Assembly (NCBI GenBank): GCA_964595945.1 | Contig: CAZQSL010000002.1 | Location: 1 to 64,000, forward strand | DNA from: CAZQSL01 sp964595945 | Lineage (GTDB): Bacteria > UBP15 > UBA6099 > JAJRTR01 | Direction of reading: 5' to 3' | DNA length: 64,000 nucleotides | Shown here: in pieces, positions 1 through 8,732 of the stretch | Numbering within the stretch: position 1 is the first letter of the stretch | How the letters are laid out: each line of letters begins with the position of its first letter | The notes under the pieces: model-generated | What the model saw: only the letters and a program-made list of their open reading frames with translations | The model's database searches: none | What the model was told of the DNA's origin: nothing | Made by a program: the position numbers and the translations under genes

Positions 1-395
1 ATGGAAGTATAGTCTGTCACGCCGAGTACCGTGTTGCCGTAGATGGATGAGAGGGTGGGGTTGTTAGTGGGGCTGATGGGTTGTGCGGGGTTGTAAACGG
101 GATTGAGGATCGGCTCGACGGAATAAGTGGAGATGGATGTGTTGAATACCTCGGTGTAGTTGGCGGAAGCATCGAGCGTGAAGCCTTTTGCGGCGCGTGT
201 TTCCTGATGTTTGCTGATTGAGATGTCCTTCTCGATCTGGGCCTGTTTGAGTGACAGATTGTTGGTGACGGCGGTGTCGATCGCGCGCTGAAGGGTGAAT
301 AGGGATTCGTCGCGTGAAATTTCCTTTTCCGCGGCCGCAGCGCAGGTGGCGGTGAGCCCGATGATTGCGCTGATGACGAGTGTTTTGATTTTCAT
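1..395 (-). CDS. TolC-family outer membrane efflux protein, N-terminal part
   Basis: This gene is cut by the left edge of the window, so only about 131 N-terminal residues are visible. The product opens with MKIKTLVISAIIGL and an Ala-rich stretch ending in AAAAEKE, a clear signal peptide. It then reads SLFTLQRAIDTAVTNNLSLKQAQ, the usual first helix of TolC-type channels, which begins the periplasmic coiled coil. Members of this family form trimeric outer-membrane ducts for efflux pumps or type I secretion. The ATG at 395 follows a strong GGGGAGG Shine-Dalgarno at 402-408. No pump partner is in view, since the rest of the operon lies outside the window. The family call rests on the N-terminus only. 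Confidence 0.72.
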   Translation of the reverse strand, partial: MKIKTLVISAIIGLTATCAAAAEKEISRDESLFTLQRAIDTAVTNNLSLKQAQIEKDISISKHQETRAAKGFTLDASANYTEVFNTSISTYSVEPILNPVYNPAQPISPTNNPTLSSIYGNTVLGVTDYTS

Positions 396-491
396 TTTCT
401 ACCTCCCCGGTATCGAAAAAAACGTTACCGGCAATGACGCCGATCCAGAAGGATTGGCTGTCTTTTCGCCGACCGACTGGTCAGTCTATGG

Positions 492-521
492 ATATTATCG
501 GCATGGATTACAAAGTGTCAA
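492..521 (-). promoter_or_regulatory. Promoter of the TolC-family gene
   Basis: On the minus strand TTGACA (521-516) and TAATAT (497-492) are separated by 18 bases. This is a good sigma-70-type match about 97 bases before the ATG at 395. It lies back to back with the promoter at 633-661. Confidence 0.55.
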
Positions 522-632
522 CTGTTTTACGTTTTTTTTCAACCATTTTTTTTGTGGATGATGCTCGCTAATGGAATAATGCCACCATGTCATGTTTTGA
601 CACTGGTTTTCGCAATGGTTTTTTCATTTATG

Positions 633-661
633 TTGACAGGGGGGGGCGGAATAAGTTTAAT
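633..661 (+). promoter_or_regulatory. Promoter of the CPxC thioredoxin-fold gene
   Basis: TTGACA (633-638), a 17-base spacer and TTTAAT (656-661) make a good sigma-70-type promoter about 90 bases before the chosen start at 754. The spacer starts with eight G, which is unusual and could change promoter geometry or be prone to slippage. Confidence 0.55.
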
Positions 662-753
662 GTCTTAATTATGTTCGGCCGCTGCGTTATTGCCTGGCGT
701 TCTGACCTGTGGAGCAGAGGCGTCTGTGCGAGTTGCAAAAAGGGGGTATGTCC

Positions 754-1287
754 ATGAAGCTGAAAACTGGCGACAAGGCGCCGGGGTTTAGCGTTGTTGA
801 CTGTGACGGCAGGCCGGTAGTGCTCGAAGACCTTACGAGGCAGGGGAGCGTGGCGCTGGTTTTCCTGCGGTACATGGGATGCCCGATCTGTCAGCTCGGA
901 CTCGGCGAACTGAAAAAAAATTACGGCAGGTTTTCCGAAAAAAATTGCAGTATTGTGGTTTTTGTGCAAAGTCCCCAGGCGACACTCGAAAATAACGGAT
1001 GTGCCGGGGCGTTTCTCTTTCATGTAGTGGGCGACCCCGACGGGCATCTGTATGAAATGTATGGCGTGGGAACATCCGGTATCGGCGGGCTTATTGCCCC
1101 GGCTACCGTATTCAGGGGTGCCGAAGCAACATTCAAGGGACACCGGCAGGGCAAGATGGAGGGAAACATCTGGCAACTGCCCGGTGATTTCATCGTGGAT
1201 CGAAGCGGCAGGCTGACTCTTGCCAGGATCGGCAGGAATTTCGGCGACAGTCTTGGTGTCGAAGGACTGCTCGGCGGGCTGAATTAG
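754..1287 (+). CDS. AhpC/TSA-type peroxiredoxin-like protein with CPxC motif
   Basis: This 177-residue product opens with KLKTGDKAPGFSVVD, the usual first strand of AhpC/TSA thioredoxin-fold proteins. It then has VALVFLRYMGCPICQLGLGE with a CPIC pair where peroxiredoxins carry the active cysteine. Later blocks, such as GDPDGHLYEMYGV and PGDFIVDRSGRLTLARIG, fit the peroxiredoxin-like subgroup in which the C-terminal half supplies a D-x-x-G turn. It probably reduces peroxides or disulfides in the cytoplasm, since there is no signal peptide. ATG 754 is chosen because the AAAAGGGGG Shine-Dalgarno (737-746) is well spaced from it but abuts the in-frame ATG at 748. The MFS gene follows 43 bases downstream. 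Confidence 0.7.
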   Translation: MKLKTGDKAPGFSVVDCDGRPVVLEDLTRQGSVALVFLRYMGCPICQLGLGELKKNYGRFSEKNCSIVVFVQSPQATLENNGCAGAFLFHVVGDPDGHLYEMYGVGTSGIGGLIAPATVFRGAEATFKGHRQGKMEGNIWQLPGDFIVDRSGRLTLARIGRNFGDSLGVEGLLGGLN

Positions 1288-1330
1288 GCGCTGGATATAT
1301 ATATTAATGAAATATGCGAGGAGAGGCGAC

Positions 1331-3184
1331 ATGGACGCAGATGTAAAAAAGAAAACTGGAGAAAAGGTCAGCCTTAGCTATGCCTGGTATGCGTTATTTG
1401 TAATGTTTATGATAAATCTGTTCAATTACATCGACAGGCTTTCGATCGGGCCCGCGATGGAAGTGATCAAGCGTCATTACAATGTGACCGATACGGACAT
1501 GGGGCTGATCATGAGCGCCTTCATGGCGGTCTACTCGATAATATCGGTGCCGGCGGGGCTGATGTCCGACAAGGGCAGAAGGACGCGATTCGTCGCGGTA
1601 GGCGCGCTCGTGTGGAGTGTTTTCGCGACGCTTTCAGGATTCGCCAAGACATTTACGAGCTTTTTTGTCGCAAGGGCGTTCGTCGGGAGCGGCGAAGGCA
1701 TCTACGCACCGAGCGGCGGGCCTCTCGTAGCGGACTATTTCCCCAAGAAACTCAGAAACACGGCAATTTCCATCTTCATGGCCGCCATGATCGTCGGTGG
1801 CGCCATGGCATATATCGTAGCGGGTGTCATACTCAAGAAAACCGAACGGTTCGATATGCCCAAGATCACGAGTGTGGTTGTCGACAAGGAAGAAAAGGAA
1901 ATCGACGGCTGGGCTTACAAAGGCGTTTCTGAGACAAAGGACAGACTCGCGAAATTTGAATTTGTCAGCCCGCAGAAAGAGAACCTCGCACTCATCGTCA
2001 GCCGCTATGACAAGAAAAAAGAAGCAGATTACAAATCGAAAATCTTCGATCTCAACTACCAGCTTAATGGCAAGGAAATCAGCACGGAGCAGGCTCCGGC
2101 CAGCGTACAGGCCTTTATCGGCACAATCAATGACAGAGTCACAGCCCGAGAGGGAAGAGGCATCGAAAGGGTTTCGGCCACACTCAACGCCCTTCCCCGC
2201 CATTTCAAGGTACCCGAAAAATACGCAGACGCGCTGGTATATGACAAAAAAGAGAAAAAACTCACCTACGTCGGGGTAATGACCGAAGCCGACAGAAAAG
2301 TCGTCGAAAGGATTTCCGATAAGGAAGAGTATATAAAAGCGATTTCGTCAATATATTCAGATACATCTTATCATTACATGCGAAGTGACAATTTCAAATG
2401 GATATTCATCATCCTCGGACCTCCAGGACTCTTGTTCGCGTTTCTCGCATTCATGCTCAAGGAGCCCATCAAGGGCGGTAGCGAAGATTTTCTCACCGAA
2501 GAAGAAGCCCGCACAGTCGACGCAAAAGGAAAAGTCAATTTCTGGGTCGTATTCACCATACCATCGGTTTTCCTCCTCATCGTGGCAAACATCCTGACGT
2601 CCTACTGCGTAGGCGCGCTCAACACGTGGCTGTTCCCGTTCGTCGAAAGATACAAGGGCATCCCGTCCGCCGACGCCGCAATACAGTTCGGCCCCTACGT
2701 AGTGCTATGCGCCGCAGCCGGCGTCGTACTCAGCGGCATCATCGCCGACAAGTTTTCCAAGAAGACCGTCATAGCGAACAACATCATCATTTGTGCCGGC
2801 CTGATCGCCTCGATACCATGTCTTTATGGATTTTTCTCGACGGACAACGTCACATTCATGGTCATGTATCTCTGCGCAGGGATATTTTTCCTGAGCTGGA
2901 TCAACGGTCCATTCAACGCACTACTCATCTCACTCGTCGAGCCGAGGCTCAGAGCGGTAGTCATAGGTGTCGAAATCCTGCTCATACACTGCCTCGGCGA
3001 CGCAATTTCGCCACTCGTTGTCGGATATCTCTCGGACACTCATTCGCTCAGATACGCGCTCAATACACTTCCGGCATTCCTGATCGCTGGGATTGTGGTT
3101 TTCATCATATCCGCGTTCTTTGTGCCACGAGACCTCAAGGCGATGGAAAAGAGAATGAAAGACATGGCAGGCACCGCAGCCTGA
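1331..3184 (+). CDS. MFS transporter, spinster-like, with a large inserted loop
   Basis: This is a 617-residue major facilitator protein. The first half has the MFS signatures NLFNYIDRLSIGPAMEVIK (TM1 to loop) and GLMSDKGRRTRFVAVGALVW (the loop 2-3 D-x-G-R-R motif), plus VGSGEGIYAPSGGPLVADYF in TM4-5, as in spinster-type carriers. The second half has six more hydrophobic segments. Its length is well above the usual 400-450 residues because about 185 hydrophilic residues (1836-2390) lie between TM5 and TM6. By standard MFS topology that loop is periplasmic. The substrate is unknown; spinster relatives move lipids, sugars or organic anions. The start at 1331 has GAGGAGAGG seven bases upstream and is preferred over the in-frame ATG at 1307. 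A hairpin follows the stop. Confidence 0.82.
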   Translation: MDADVKKKTGEKVSLSYAWYALFVMFMINLFNYIDRLSIGPAMEVIKRHYNVTDTDMGLIMSAFMAVYSIISVPAGLMSDKGRRTRFVAVGALVWSVFATLSGFAKTFTSFFVARAFVGSGEGIYAPSGGPLVADYFPKKLRNTAISIFMAAMIVGGAMAYIVAGVILKKTERFDMPKITSVVVDKEEKEIDGWAYKGVSETKDRLAKFEFVSPQKENLALIVSRYDKKKEADYKSKIFDLNYQLNGKEISTEQAPASVQAFIGTINDRVTAREGRGIERVSATLNALPRHFKVPEKYADALVYDKKEKKLTYVGVMTEADRKVVERISDKEEYIKAISSIYSDTSYHYMRSDNFKWIFIILGPPGLLFAFLAFMLKEPIKGGSEDFLTEEEARTVDAKGKVNFWVVFTIPSVFLLIVANILTSYCVGALNTWLFPFVERYKGIPSADAAIQFGPYVVLCAAAGVVLSGIIADKFSKKTVIANNIIICAGLIASIPCLYGFFSTDNVTFMVMYLCAGIFFLSWINGPFNALLISLVEPRLRAVVIGVEILLIHCLGDAISPLVVGYLSDTHSLRYALNTLPAFLIAGIVVFIISAFFVPRDLKAMEKRMKDMAGTAA

Positions 3185-3189
3185 ATCGC

Positions 3190-3229
3190 CCGGGGCCGAT
3201 GTCTGTGATAAATGTGTCAGCCCCGGTTT
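3190..3229 (+). terminator. Possible terminator after the MFS gene
   Basis: CCGGGGC (3190-3196) pairs with GCCCCGG (3220-3226) across a 23-base loop and is followed by TTTATT. The stem is strong but the loop is long and the T tract is short. It sits between the MFS stop and the motA promoter. Confidence 0.4.
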
Positions 3230-3230
3230 A

Positions 3231-3259
3231 TTGACATGCAATTTGAACGATGTTATTAT
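3231..3259 (+). promoter_or_regulatory. Promoter of motAB
   Basis: A perfect TTGACA (3231-3236) is separated by 17 bases from TATTAT (3254-3259), about 110 bases before motA. This is a housekeeping-type sigma-70 promoter; I did not see a sigma-28 flagellar consensus here. Confidence 0.6.
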
Positions 3260-3370
3260 TATGCCGGAATTCAGGGTGTATATATCCTTGCATCATTGTG
3301 ACACTGTAGGGACACTCCATCCTGCGGGAAGTCACCGGCGGCAAATAAGCAAGCGAGGTAAATAAGTCCT

Positions 3371-4174
3371 ATGGATATGTCATCAGTTATTGGGCTGCTA
3401 TTGGGATTCGGTTCAGTCGTAATAGCCATTCTTATCGAAGGTGGCGGCGACCCGAGAGAATTGCTCCCATTCGCTACAAACATATCGGCGTTCGTCGTCA
3501 TCATCGGAGGCACATTCGGCGCCATGATGCTCAGCGTCGGCATGAACGATGTCAAGCGTCTTTCGCTCGTATTCACGACAGTATTCAAACAGGCGACGTA
3601 TGACTTCGTAAGCATAATCGATGTAATCACATCGCTTGCCGAAAAAGCCCGCCGCGAAGGCTTGCTCTCACTCGAAAACGACATACCGAGCATCGAAAAC
3701 ACCATGCTCGCCAAAGGTCTGCAACTTGTCATCGACGGCACCGATCCGGAGCTTGTCGAAGCAATTCTTCAGACAAATCTCCAGCAGAAGAAAAACGAAT
3801 CGACGGCAGACGCGACCATTTTCGAAACACTCGGCGGCTTCGCGCCCACGATGGGGATTATCGGGACGGTCATGGGACTCGTCGGAGCTCTCGGGCGCAT
3901 GGCCACCGCCGGTCAGGATGCCACGGTATCAGCGCTCGGCGTCGCGTTCATCGCGACGTTCTGGGGGATCGGCCTCGCAAATGTACTGTTCCTCCCAGTC
4001 GGCAATAAAGTCAAGGCTCGATGGCGCGACGAACTCGTCCTGGGCCAGATCATCATCGAAGGCATAACATCCATACAGGCCGGCAACAATCCCCGCATCA
4101 TAAAAGACAGACTTCTCAGCTTCCTCCCGGTTGATGTCGCTAATGCCGCACAGGCAGCCGAACCGCAGAAATAA
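3371..4174 (+). CDS. motA: Flagellar motor stator protein MotA
   Basis: The 267-residue product has the full MotA layout. There is an N-terminal TM pair (SSVIGLLLGFGSVVIAILIE and the NISAFVVIIGGTFGAMMLS segment), then a cytoplasmic loop. The signature pair of C-terminal membrane helices follows, with conserved prolines in GGFAPTMGIIGTVMGLVGAL and GIGLANVLFLPVGNKV. With MotB it forms the ion channel that drives the flagellar rotor at the inner membrane. The partner gene motB follows after 32 bases, so the two are cotranscribed. No other flagellar genes are in the window. Whether the ion is H+ or Na+ cannot be decided here. Confidence 0.95.
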   Translation: MDMSSVIGLLLGFGSVVIAILIEGGGDPRELLPFATNISAFVVIIGGTFGAMMLSVGMNDVKRLSLVFTTVFKQATYDFVSIIDVITSLAEKARREGLLSLENDIPSIENTMLAKGLQLVIDGTDPELVEAILQTNLQQKKNESTADATIFETLGGFAPTMGIIGTVMGLVGALGRMATAGQDATVSALGVAFIATFWGIGLANVLFLPVGNKVKARWRDELVLGQIIIEGITSIQAGNNPRIIKDRLLSFLPVDVANAAQAAEPQK

Positions 4175-4206
4175 TACCCGAATCACAGTCTGGAGACAGA
4201 TGACCA

Positions 4207-5058
4207 ATGGCTAAACATAAAGGTGGACACGGCGGCGATGATCACGGCGGCGGGGGCGGCGCTCACGACGGTGCCGGGAGCGGACGTTGGATGCTCACGT
4301 ATCTCGACATGGTCACGCTCCTGCTCGGGCTCTTCATCATCCTTGCCGCCGCAAGCAAAACCGATACGGCCAAGTACAATATCATCGCCAATCAGGCTTC
4401 CAAGGTTTTCGGCCACGGACAACCCGGACTCATGCAGGGCGCCGGCAACCTTCCCAACAACACCGGTGTCCTTCCCAATTTTAAGCCGCAAAAACCTGAA
4501 ACCGGCAAGGACGGCAAGTCCGCCGCCGGCAAACAGGGCGACAAAGGCCCGGAATTCAAAGTGGAAGAAACCGCCATGGGTAAAAAGATCACCATGTCCT
4601 CCGGCATGATCTTCGAGTCGGGAAGTGCGGTCCTGAAAGATGACGCTAAAAAAATACTCAGTGATGTCTACAGCAACTTCATCAAAGGCACAAACAACTG
4701 CATCGTAGTCAAGGGCCACACGGACAGCCAGCCCATCAGCACCATGCTGTATCCGTCGAACTGGGAATTGTCTTCGGGGCGCGCGGGCACGGTGTCGAGG
4801 TTCCTCGTTGACAAGTATTCCATAGCTCCTTCGCGTGTAACCATAGCGGGATACGCTGACACGATCCCGGTGGAAAGCAACGCTACCGCCGAGGGGCGCG
4901 CGAAAAACCGGCGGGTCGAAGTCTGGCTCCTCAGCAGTGAGGCATGCAGCGTCATGCGCGGCAGCGCCAACATGGCGACAACAACCGTCGGTGAAAACGG
5001 TGTAACGACTACCGTTGTCCCCAAACCGTCCGAAAAGATCACTCTCGGAGGCGAATGA
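4207..5058 (+). CDS. motB: Flagellar motor stator protein MotB (OmpA-like)
   Basis: This 283-residue protein has one TM segment near the N-terminus (WMLTYLDMVTLLLGLFIIL) with the essential ion-binding aspartate at D34. A linker and a C-terminal OmpA-like peptidoglycan-binding domain follow (VKGHTDSQPI, NWELSSGRAG, GYADTIPVESNATAEGRAKN). It anchors the MotA/B stator to the cell wall. The cytoplasmic N-terminus is unusual: residues 4-26 are almost entirely Gly, His and Asp, with histidines at 4, 8, 13 and 20. The start ATG at 4207 is 32 bases after motA. A clean intrinsic terminator follows at 5087. Confidence 0.95.
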   Translation: MAKHKGGHGGDDHGGGGGAHDGAGSGRWMLTYLDMVTLLLGLFIILAAASKTDTAKYNIIANQASKVFGHGQPGLMQGAGNLPNNTGVLPNFKPQKPETGKDGKSAAGKQGDKGPEFKVEETAMGKKITMSSGMIFESGSAVLKDDAKKILSDVYSNFIKGTNNCIVVKGHTDSQPISTMLYPSNWELSSGRAGTVSRFLVDKYSIAPSRVTIAGYADTIPVESNATAEGRAKNRRVEVWLLSSEACSVMRGSANMATTTVGENGVTTTVVPKPSEKITLGGE

Positions 5059-5086
5059 CTCGGGGAGCCTATCTGTCATACATTAC

Positions 5087-5112
5087 AAAACCCGCTGAAA
5101 AGCGGGTTTTTT
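5087..5112 (+). terminator. Intrinsic terminator of motAB
   Basis: AAAACCCGCT (5087-5096) and AGCGGGTTTT (5101-5110) form a perfect 10-bp stem with a GAAA tetraloop followed by TT. This is a textbook Rho-independent terminator 28 bases after the motB stop. Confidence 0.9.
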
Positions 5113-5466
5113 CGTTAAGCATCCGGCCAGGATTCTGCAACAAAATCAGGGCTCGATCATCCTGAGATTCCAAATCATAACCGGAAGAGCCTGCGCCATG
5201 TGAGGATGCACGGTATCACGGGAAATGCGTCTCGATACCGCGCCAAGATATTTCGGGATGTTTTTTGACAGGATTATGCTATAGAATATATCGAACGGTT
5301 ATTTTTCACCCCATCGCAGGGACTGGTATTGTGACTGCCAGGGTGAAATCAATTCCGGCACTGCCCCGTCTATATCCTGAACGAATTCAGGACTCGCATT
5401 GTCTGACGATCGTGACATTTGAAACAGGTCTGGCCGCCATACACGGAGATCGCATTCGGAATATCT
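5113..5466. other. Intergenic spacer before the glycosyl-1-phosphate transferase gene
   Basis: No gene is supported in these 354 bases. They hold a 7-bp inverted repeat, CGGTATC (5211-5217) with GATACCG (5234-5240), and a promoter at 5265-5292. That leaves a leader of about 170 bases before the chosen start. A TTG at 5419 could extend the downstream ORF but has no Shine-Dalgarno. Confidence 0.5.
5265..5292 (+). promoter_or_regulatory. Promoter upstream of the glycosyl-1-phosphate transferase gene
   Basis: TTGACA (5265-5270) and TATATC (5287-5292) are separated by 16 bases. The -35 is perfect and the -10 moderate. Confidence 0.45.
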
Positions 5467-6780
5467 ATGCTGAAAAAACCACTCTTTGTACTCATTTGCG
5501 ATATAGTGATTCTCAACATCACGATACTTGCCATGTTTTCCATACGTTTTCTCGGCAATGTCCCAAGAGAAAACATGATTGCGTTCGCCAACAATTACCT
5601 TCTCATTACGGGAGTCTACATAGTCCTTCTCTATATGCAGGGGATGTATGATTTCGAGGAGACTGATGATTCGCTGAGCGTGTTTTTCAAAATATTCACC
5701 GTCATCGCACTCGGCACGGTCTCGATGATGGCACTGACATTTCTCAACCGGCAATTCGCTTTTCCACGCACAGTCATAGCGCTCTCATTTGTCGTTCTTC
5801 TGATAATATTCAGTATGTGGCGCATCACCGCGCACGAGTTTTTCCTGAGAAGTCTTCCGAAACGCCGTATCATCCTGTACGGCGATCATGACAGGATCGT
5901 TCACCTCGAAAGAATCATAGAGCGCGGCTCTTCACGGTACAGGCATGCCGGCTCGTTCGAGATCGGGATGGAATCCGAACTGCGCGACGCACTCTCGGCG
6001 GGTTCTGCCGACTGGCTGATCATAACGGATTCGGTGCCCGGCATTCAGGAAATCGCATTCGATCTGTTTTTATCCTACAAGAAACTTGTTGTTCTGACAG
6101 TGCCGAAAATTTCGACGATCATATCAGGCGCGCGGCATAGTTTTGTACTTGGCGATGTCCCGCTGATCGCGCTTTCGCGAAAAACTCCCGGCACGCGCCT
6201 CTTTCTCCTAAAACGTATCACCGATGTCACCCTGGCGCTTGTCAGTCTCGTTTTTCTGCTCCCATTTTTTGCGATCATGTCGCTACTGATCAAGATACTC
6301 ATGCCGGGGCCTGTTTTCTACACTCAGGACAGGGTTGGCCGTAATGGCAGAGAATTCCGGATAATCAAGTTTCGCACAATGGTCGTAAATGCAGAAGAGT
6401 TGACGGGCCCGGTCTTGTCTTCCGGTGACAAAGACCCGCGCGTCACTCCTCTTGGCCGTTTGATGAGGAAGTTCAAAATCGACGAGATGCCGCAGGTTTT
6501 CAACATTATCAGGGGCGAAATGAGCTTTGTCGGGCCGCGGCCCGAACGCCGTGTTTTCGTCGAGCAGTTCGAAAAGCTCTACCCAGGGTATTCCGAGAGG
6601 ACGACAGTGCTTCCGGGGCTTACCGGGCTTGCCCAGGTCAACGGATGGTACGAGTCCGATCCCACCATCAAATTGAAATATGACCTTTTGTATGTCTATA
6701 ATTACAATCCGCTGCTTGATCTTGTAATAGCTTACAACACGATACAATTTGTACTTCGTGACAACATGAAGCATAAATAG
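5467..6780 (+). CDS. Polyprenyl glycosylphosphotransferase (WcaJ/ExoY-type)
   Basis: The 437-residue product is a membrane-bound initiating enzyme for exopolysaccharide or O-antigen synthesis. It transfers a sugar-1-phosphate from a nucleotide sugar to undecaprenyl phosphate. Four N-terminal TM segments precede a Rossmann-like middle domain (RIILYGDHDRIVHLERIIER). A further TM (VTLALVSLVFLLPFFAIMSL) leads into the catalytic domain: GPVFYTQDRVGRNGREF, IIKFRTMV, FKIDEMPQVFNIIRGEMSF, VGPRPERR and LPGLTGLAQVNG. All signatures of the bacterial sugar transferase family are intact. ATG 5467 matches the family start, although its Shine-Dalgarno is weak. The glycerate kinase gene follows after 33 bases. 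Confidence 0.92.
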   Translation: MLKKPLFVLICDIVILNITILAMFSIRFLGNVPRENMIAFANNYLLITGVYIVLLYMQGMYDFEETDDSLSVFFKIFTVIALGTVSMMALTFLNRQFAFPRTVIALSFVVLLIIFSMWRITAHEFFLRSLPKRRIILYGDHDRIVHLERIIERGSSRYRHAGSFEIGMESELRDALSAGSADWLIITDSVPGIQEIAFDLFLSYKKLVVLTVPKISTIISGARHSFVLGDVPLIALSRKTPGTRLFLLKRITDVTLALVSLVFLLPFFAIMSLLIKILMPGPVFYTQDRVGRNGREFRIIKFRTMVVNAEELTGPVLSSGDKDPRVTPLGRLMRKFKIDEMPQVFNIIRGEMSFVGPRPERRVFVEQFEKLYPGYSERTTVLPGLTGLAQVNGWYESDPTIKLKYDLLYVYNYNPLLDLVIAYNTIQFVLRDNMKHK

Positions 6781-6813
6781 CTGCTGGGGTTCACTTTTCA
6801 GCAAGGAGTCCGC

Positions 6814-7950
6814 ATGAAAATTCTCATTGCGAGCAATCCCTTCAAGGGTAGCATGAATTCGACAGTCGCGGCCGAGGCCATAGCCCGTGGCTTCAGGAAG
6901 GTGTATCCGCGTGCGTCATTTGACATATCGCCCATAGCGGACGGAGGCGATGGCACGCTCGATGCCGTGGCGGCATCGGTGCCGTCAGAGACTGTTACCA
7001 TGGAAATCCCCGGACCGCTTTCGCGCGAAACGCAAGCATCCTATCTGCTTGTCGACGGCGGCGCGACAGCAGTGATCGAAATGGCCAACTCGTCCGGTCT
7101 TGTGCTGCTGAAGGCTTCTGAACGAAATCCCATGAAGGCTACTACATACGGCACCGGGCTGCTCATTGCCGACGCACTCGCGCGCGGTGTCCGGAAAGTG
7201 ATGGTCGGTATCGGCGGCAGTGCTACAAATGACGGCGGCACGGGCATTGCCGCAGCACTTGGCTATGTGTTTCTCGACGCAAAAGGGCAGCCTGTCCGGC
7301 CATGTGGCGGCCAGCTTGCCAGAATATCGCGTATCGATGCGTCAAAGGTGAATCCGCTGCTCGCCGGCACTTCGTTTCTTGTCGCTTCGGATGTCACCAA
7401 CCCGCTGCTCGGAGACCAGGGCGCGGCCGCTGTCTATTCGCCTCAGAAGGGTGCATCGCCACAACAGGTTACCCAACTCGAAGCCGGACTCGCTCGACTC
7501 GCGGAAATCGTTTCGCGTGACTTGCGAAAGGATTTTTCCAAAAAGCCCGGCGCTGGAGCGGCAGGCGGCACGGGCTATGGCCTCATGACGTTCGCCGGGG
7601 CAAAACTCCGCCCTGGCTTCGAGATCATGGCGGAACTTTCCGGGCTCGAAAAACGCATCGCAAAGGCTTCTCTCGTCATTACCGGCGAAGGGCGGATCGA
7701 CTGTCAGTCGGTGAAAGGCAAAGCGCCATTCGGCGTGCTCGGACTCGCCAGGAAATACGGGAAGCCGGTTGTAGTATTTGCAGGCGGCATACAGGACGAA
7801 GACGCGTTGATCAAAGCCGGATTTGCCGCTATCGTCCCGATTGTGGACCGGCCCGCTACTCTCGACGAAGCGATGTCGAGAGGACCGGAATTTATTGAGC
7901 TTTCGGCCACACGCGCCGCGCGTCTGATGCGCGCCGGCCATGTCATCTGA
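6814..7950 (+). CDS. Glycerate 2-kinase
   Basis: The 378-residue length is normal for the GarK/GlxK family. The N-terminus MKILIASNPFKGSMNSTVAA, the ISPIADGGDGTLDA block and GIGGSATNDGGTGIAAALGY are family hallmarks for phosphate and glycerate binding. GAAGGTGYGL and VITGEGRIDCQSVKGKAP fit the C-terminal part. It phosphorylates D-glycerate with ATP to 2-phosphoglycerate, feeding lower glycolysis. AAGGAG lies five bases before the ATG. No other glycerate or glyoxylate gene sits beside it, so its source pathway is unknown. The next gene starts 32 bases later and is probably cotranscribed. Confidence 0.92.
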   Translation: MKILIASNPFKGSMNSTVAAEAIARGFRKVYPRASFDISPIADGGDGTLDAVAASVPSETVTMEIPGPLSRETQASYLLVDGGATAVIEMANSSGLVLLKASERNPMKATTYGTGLLIADALARGVRKVMVGIGGSATNDGGTGIAAALGYVFLDAKGQPVRPCGGQLARISRIDASKVNPLLAGTSFLVASDVTNPLLGDQGAAAVYSPQKGASPQQVTQLEAGLARLAEIVSRDLRKDFSKKPGAGAAGGTGYGLMTFAGAKLRPGFEIMAELSGLEKRIAKASLVITGEGRIDCQSVKGKAPFGVLGLARKYGKPVVVFAGGIQDEDALIKAGFAAIVPIVDRPATLDEAMSRGPEFIELSATRAARLMRAGHVI

Positions 7951-7982
7951 TCGGGAGAACGGGCCGGTATACCCGCTACATT

Positions 7983-8732
7983 ATGAGTAACGAACTCAGA
8001 ATCCTTGTCGTGCTGCCTACCTATAACGAACGCGAAAACATCGTGGCGCTCGTGGCCGACATACTCAAACGTGATGATAGAATCGATGTCCTCGTTGTCG
8101 ATGACATGTCACCGGATGGGACTGCGACGGTTGTCCGAAACGTGTATGAGGCGACACCACGCGTCCATCTGCTCGAACGCACTGCCAGGCGCGGCCGCGG
8201 ACTTGCCGGCGTTGCCGGATTTCGACATGGAGTGGAAAATGGCTATGCGGCAGTGATCGAAATGGATGCCGACTGGTCGCATGATCCGAAGTATATCCCC
8301 TCTGTCATTTCACATCTTGAAAGCAGCGATGTCGTTATATGTTCGCGCCTTATCCCCGGTGGCGGGGAGGAGGGACGCGGCTCGTCCCGCCGCACCATCA
8401 CCACTCTTGCCAATCTATATCTTCGCTTGATCCTCGGACTCACCGTAAGGGACTGCACTACGGGGTTTCGCGGGTTTCGCGCTTCCGCGCTCGCCGCCAT
8501 CGATTGGGATTCGGTAAAGGCCGGGGGCCCTTCGATCGTCCAGGAAGTGCTTTTCATCCTTGCCCGGCTTGGGTTTTCTGTCACGGAAATACCATTTGTA
8601 TTTACAGAGCGCCGTGCCGGCGAATCCAAGCTGAATATCAGGATACTCATATCGGGGCTTTTCGACGCGATACTGATAAGGTTGCGTCATGCCGGTGTCC
8701 GCCGACGGAAAGGAATGCCCAATAATGGCTGA
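7983..8732 (+). CDS. Glycosyltransferase family 2, dolichol-phosphate mannose synthase-like
   Basis: This 249-residue soluble GT2 enzyme has LVVLPTYNERENIVALV, LVVDDMSPDGTATVV and the DXD-type metal-binding motif EMDADWSHDPKYIP. TTGFRGFRASAL and the late FVFTERRAGESKLNI block match polyprenol-monophosphomannose synthases. Such enzymes move a sugar from a nucleotide donor to polyprenyl phosphate on the inner face of the membrane. It lacks the C-terminal TM domain found in many relatives. Its end overlaps the start of aspA by eight bases, so the two are translationally coupled although functionally unrelated. The exact sugar is unknown. Confidence 0.88.
   Translation: MSNELRILVVLPTYNERENIVALVADILKRDDRIDVLVVDDMSPDGTATVVRNVYEATPRVHLLERTARRGRGLAGVAGFRHGVENGYAAVIEMDADWSHDPKYIPSVISHLESSDVVICSRLIPGGGEEGRGSSRRTITTLANLYLRLILGLTVRDCTTGFRGFRASALAAIDWDSVKAGGPSIVQEVLFILARLGFSVTEIPFVFTERRAGESKLNIRILISGLFDAILIRLRHAGVRRRKGMPNNG

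Larger units (their letters stand above)
396..753. other. Divergent intergenic spacer
   Basis: This 358-base spacer separates two divergent genes. It holds one sigma-70-like promoter per direction (492-521 minus, 633-661 plus), T-rich runs around 531-552 and 609-624, and a run of eight G at 639-646 inside the rightward promoter spacer. No convincing gene is seen. Confidence 0.6.

Noticed and set aside
4183..5079. 298-residue frame antisense to motB
   Set aside because: Shadow of motB; no start signal and no domain.
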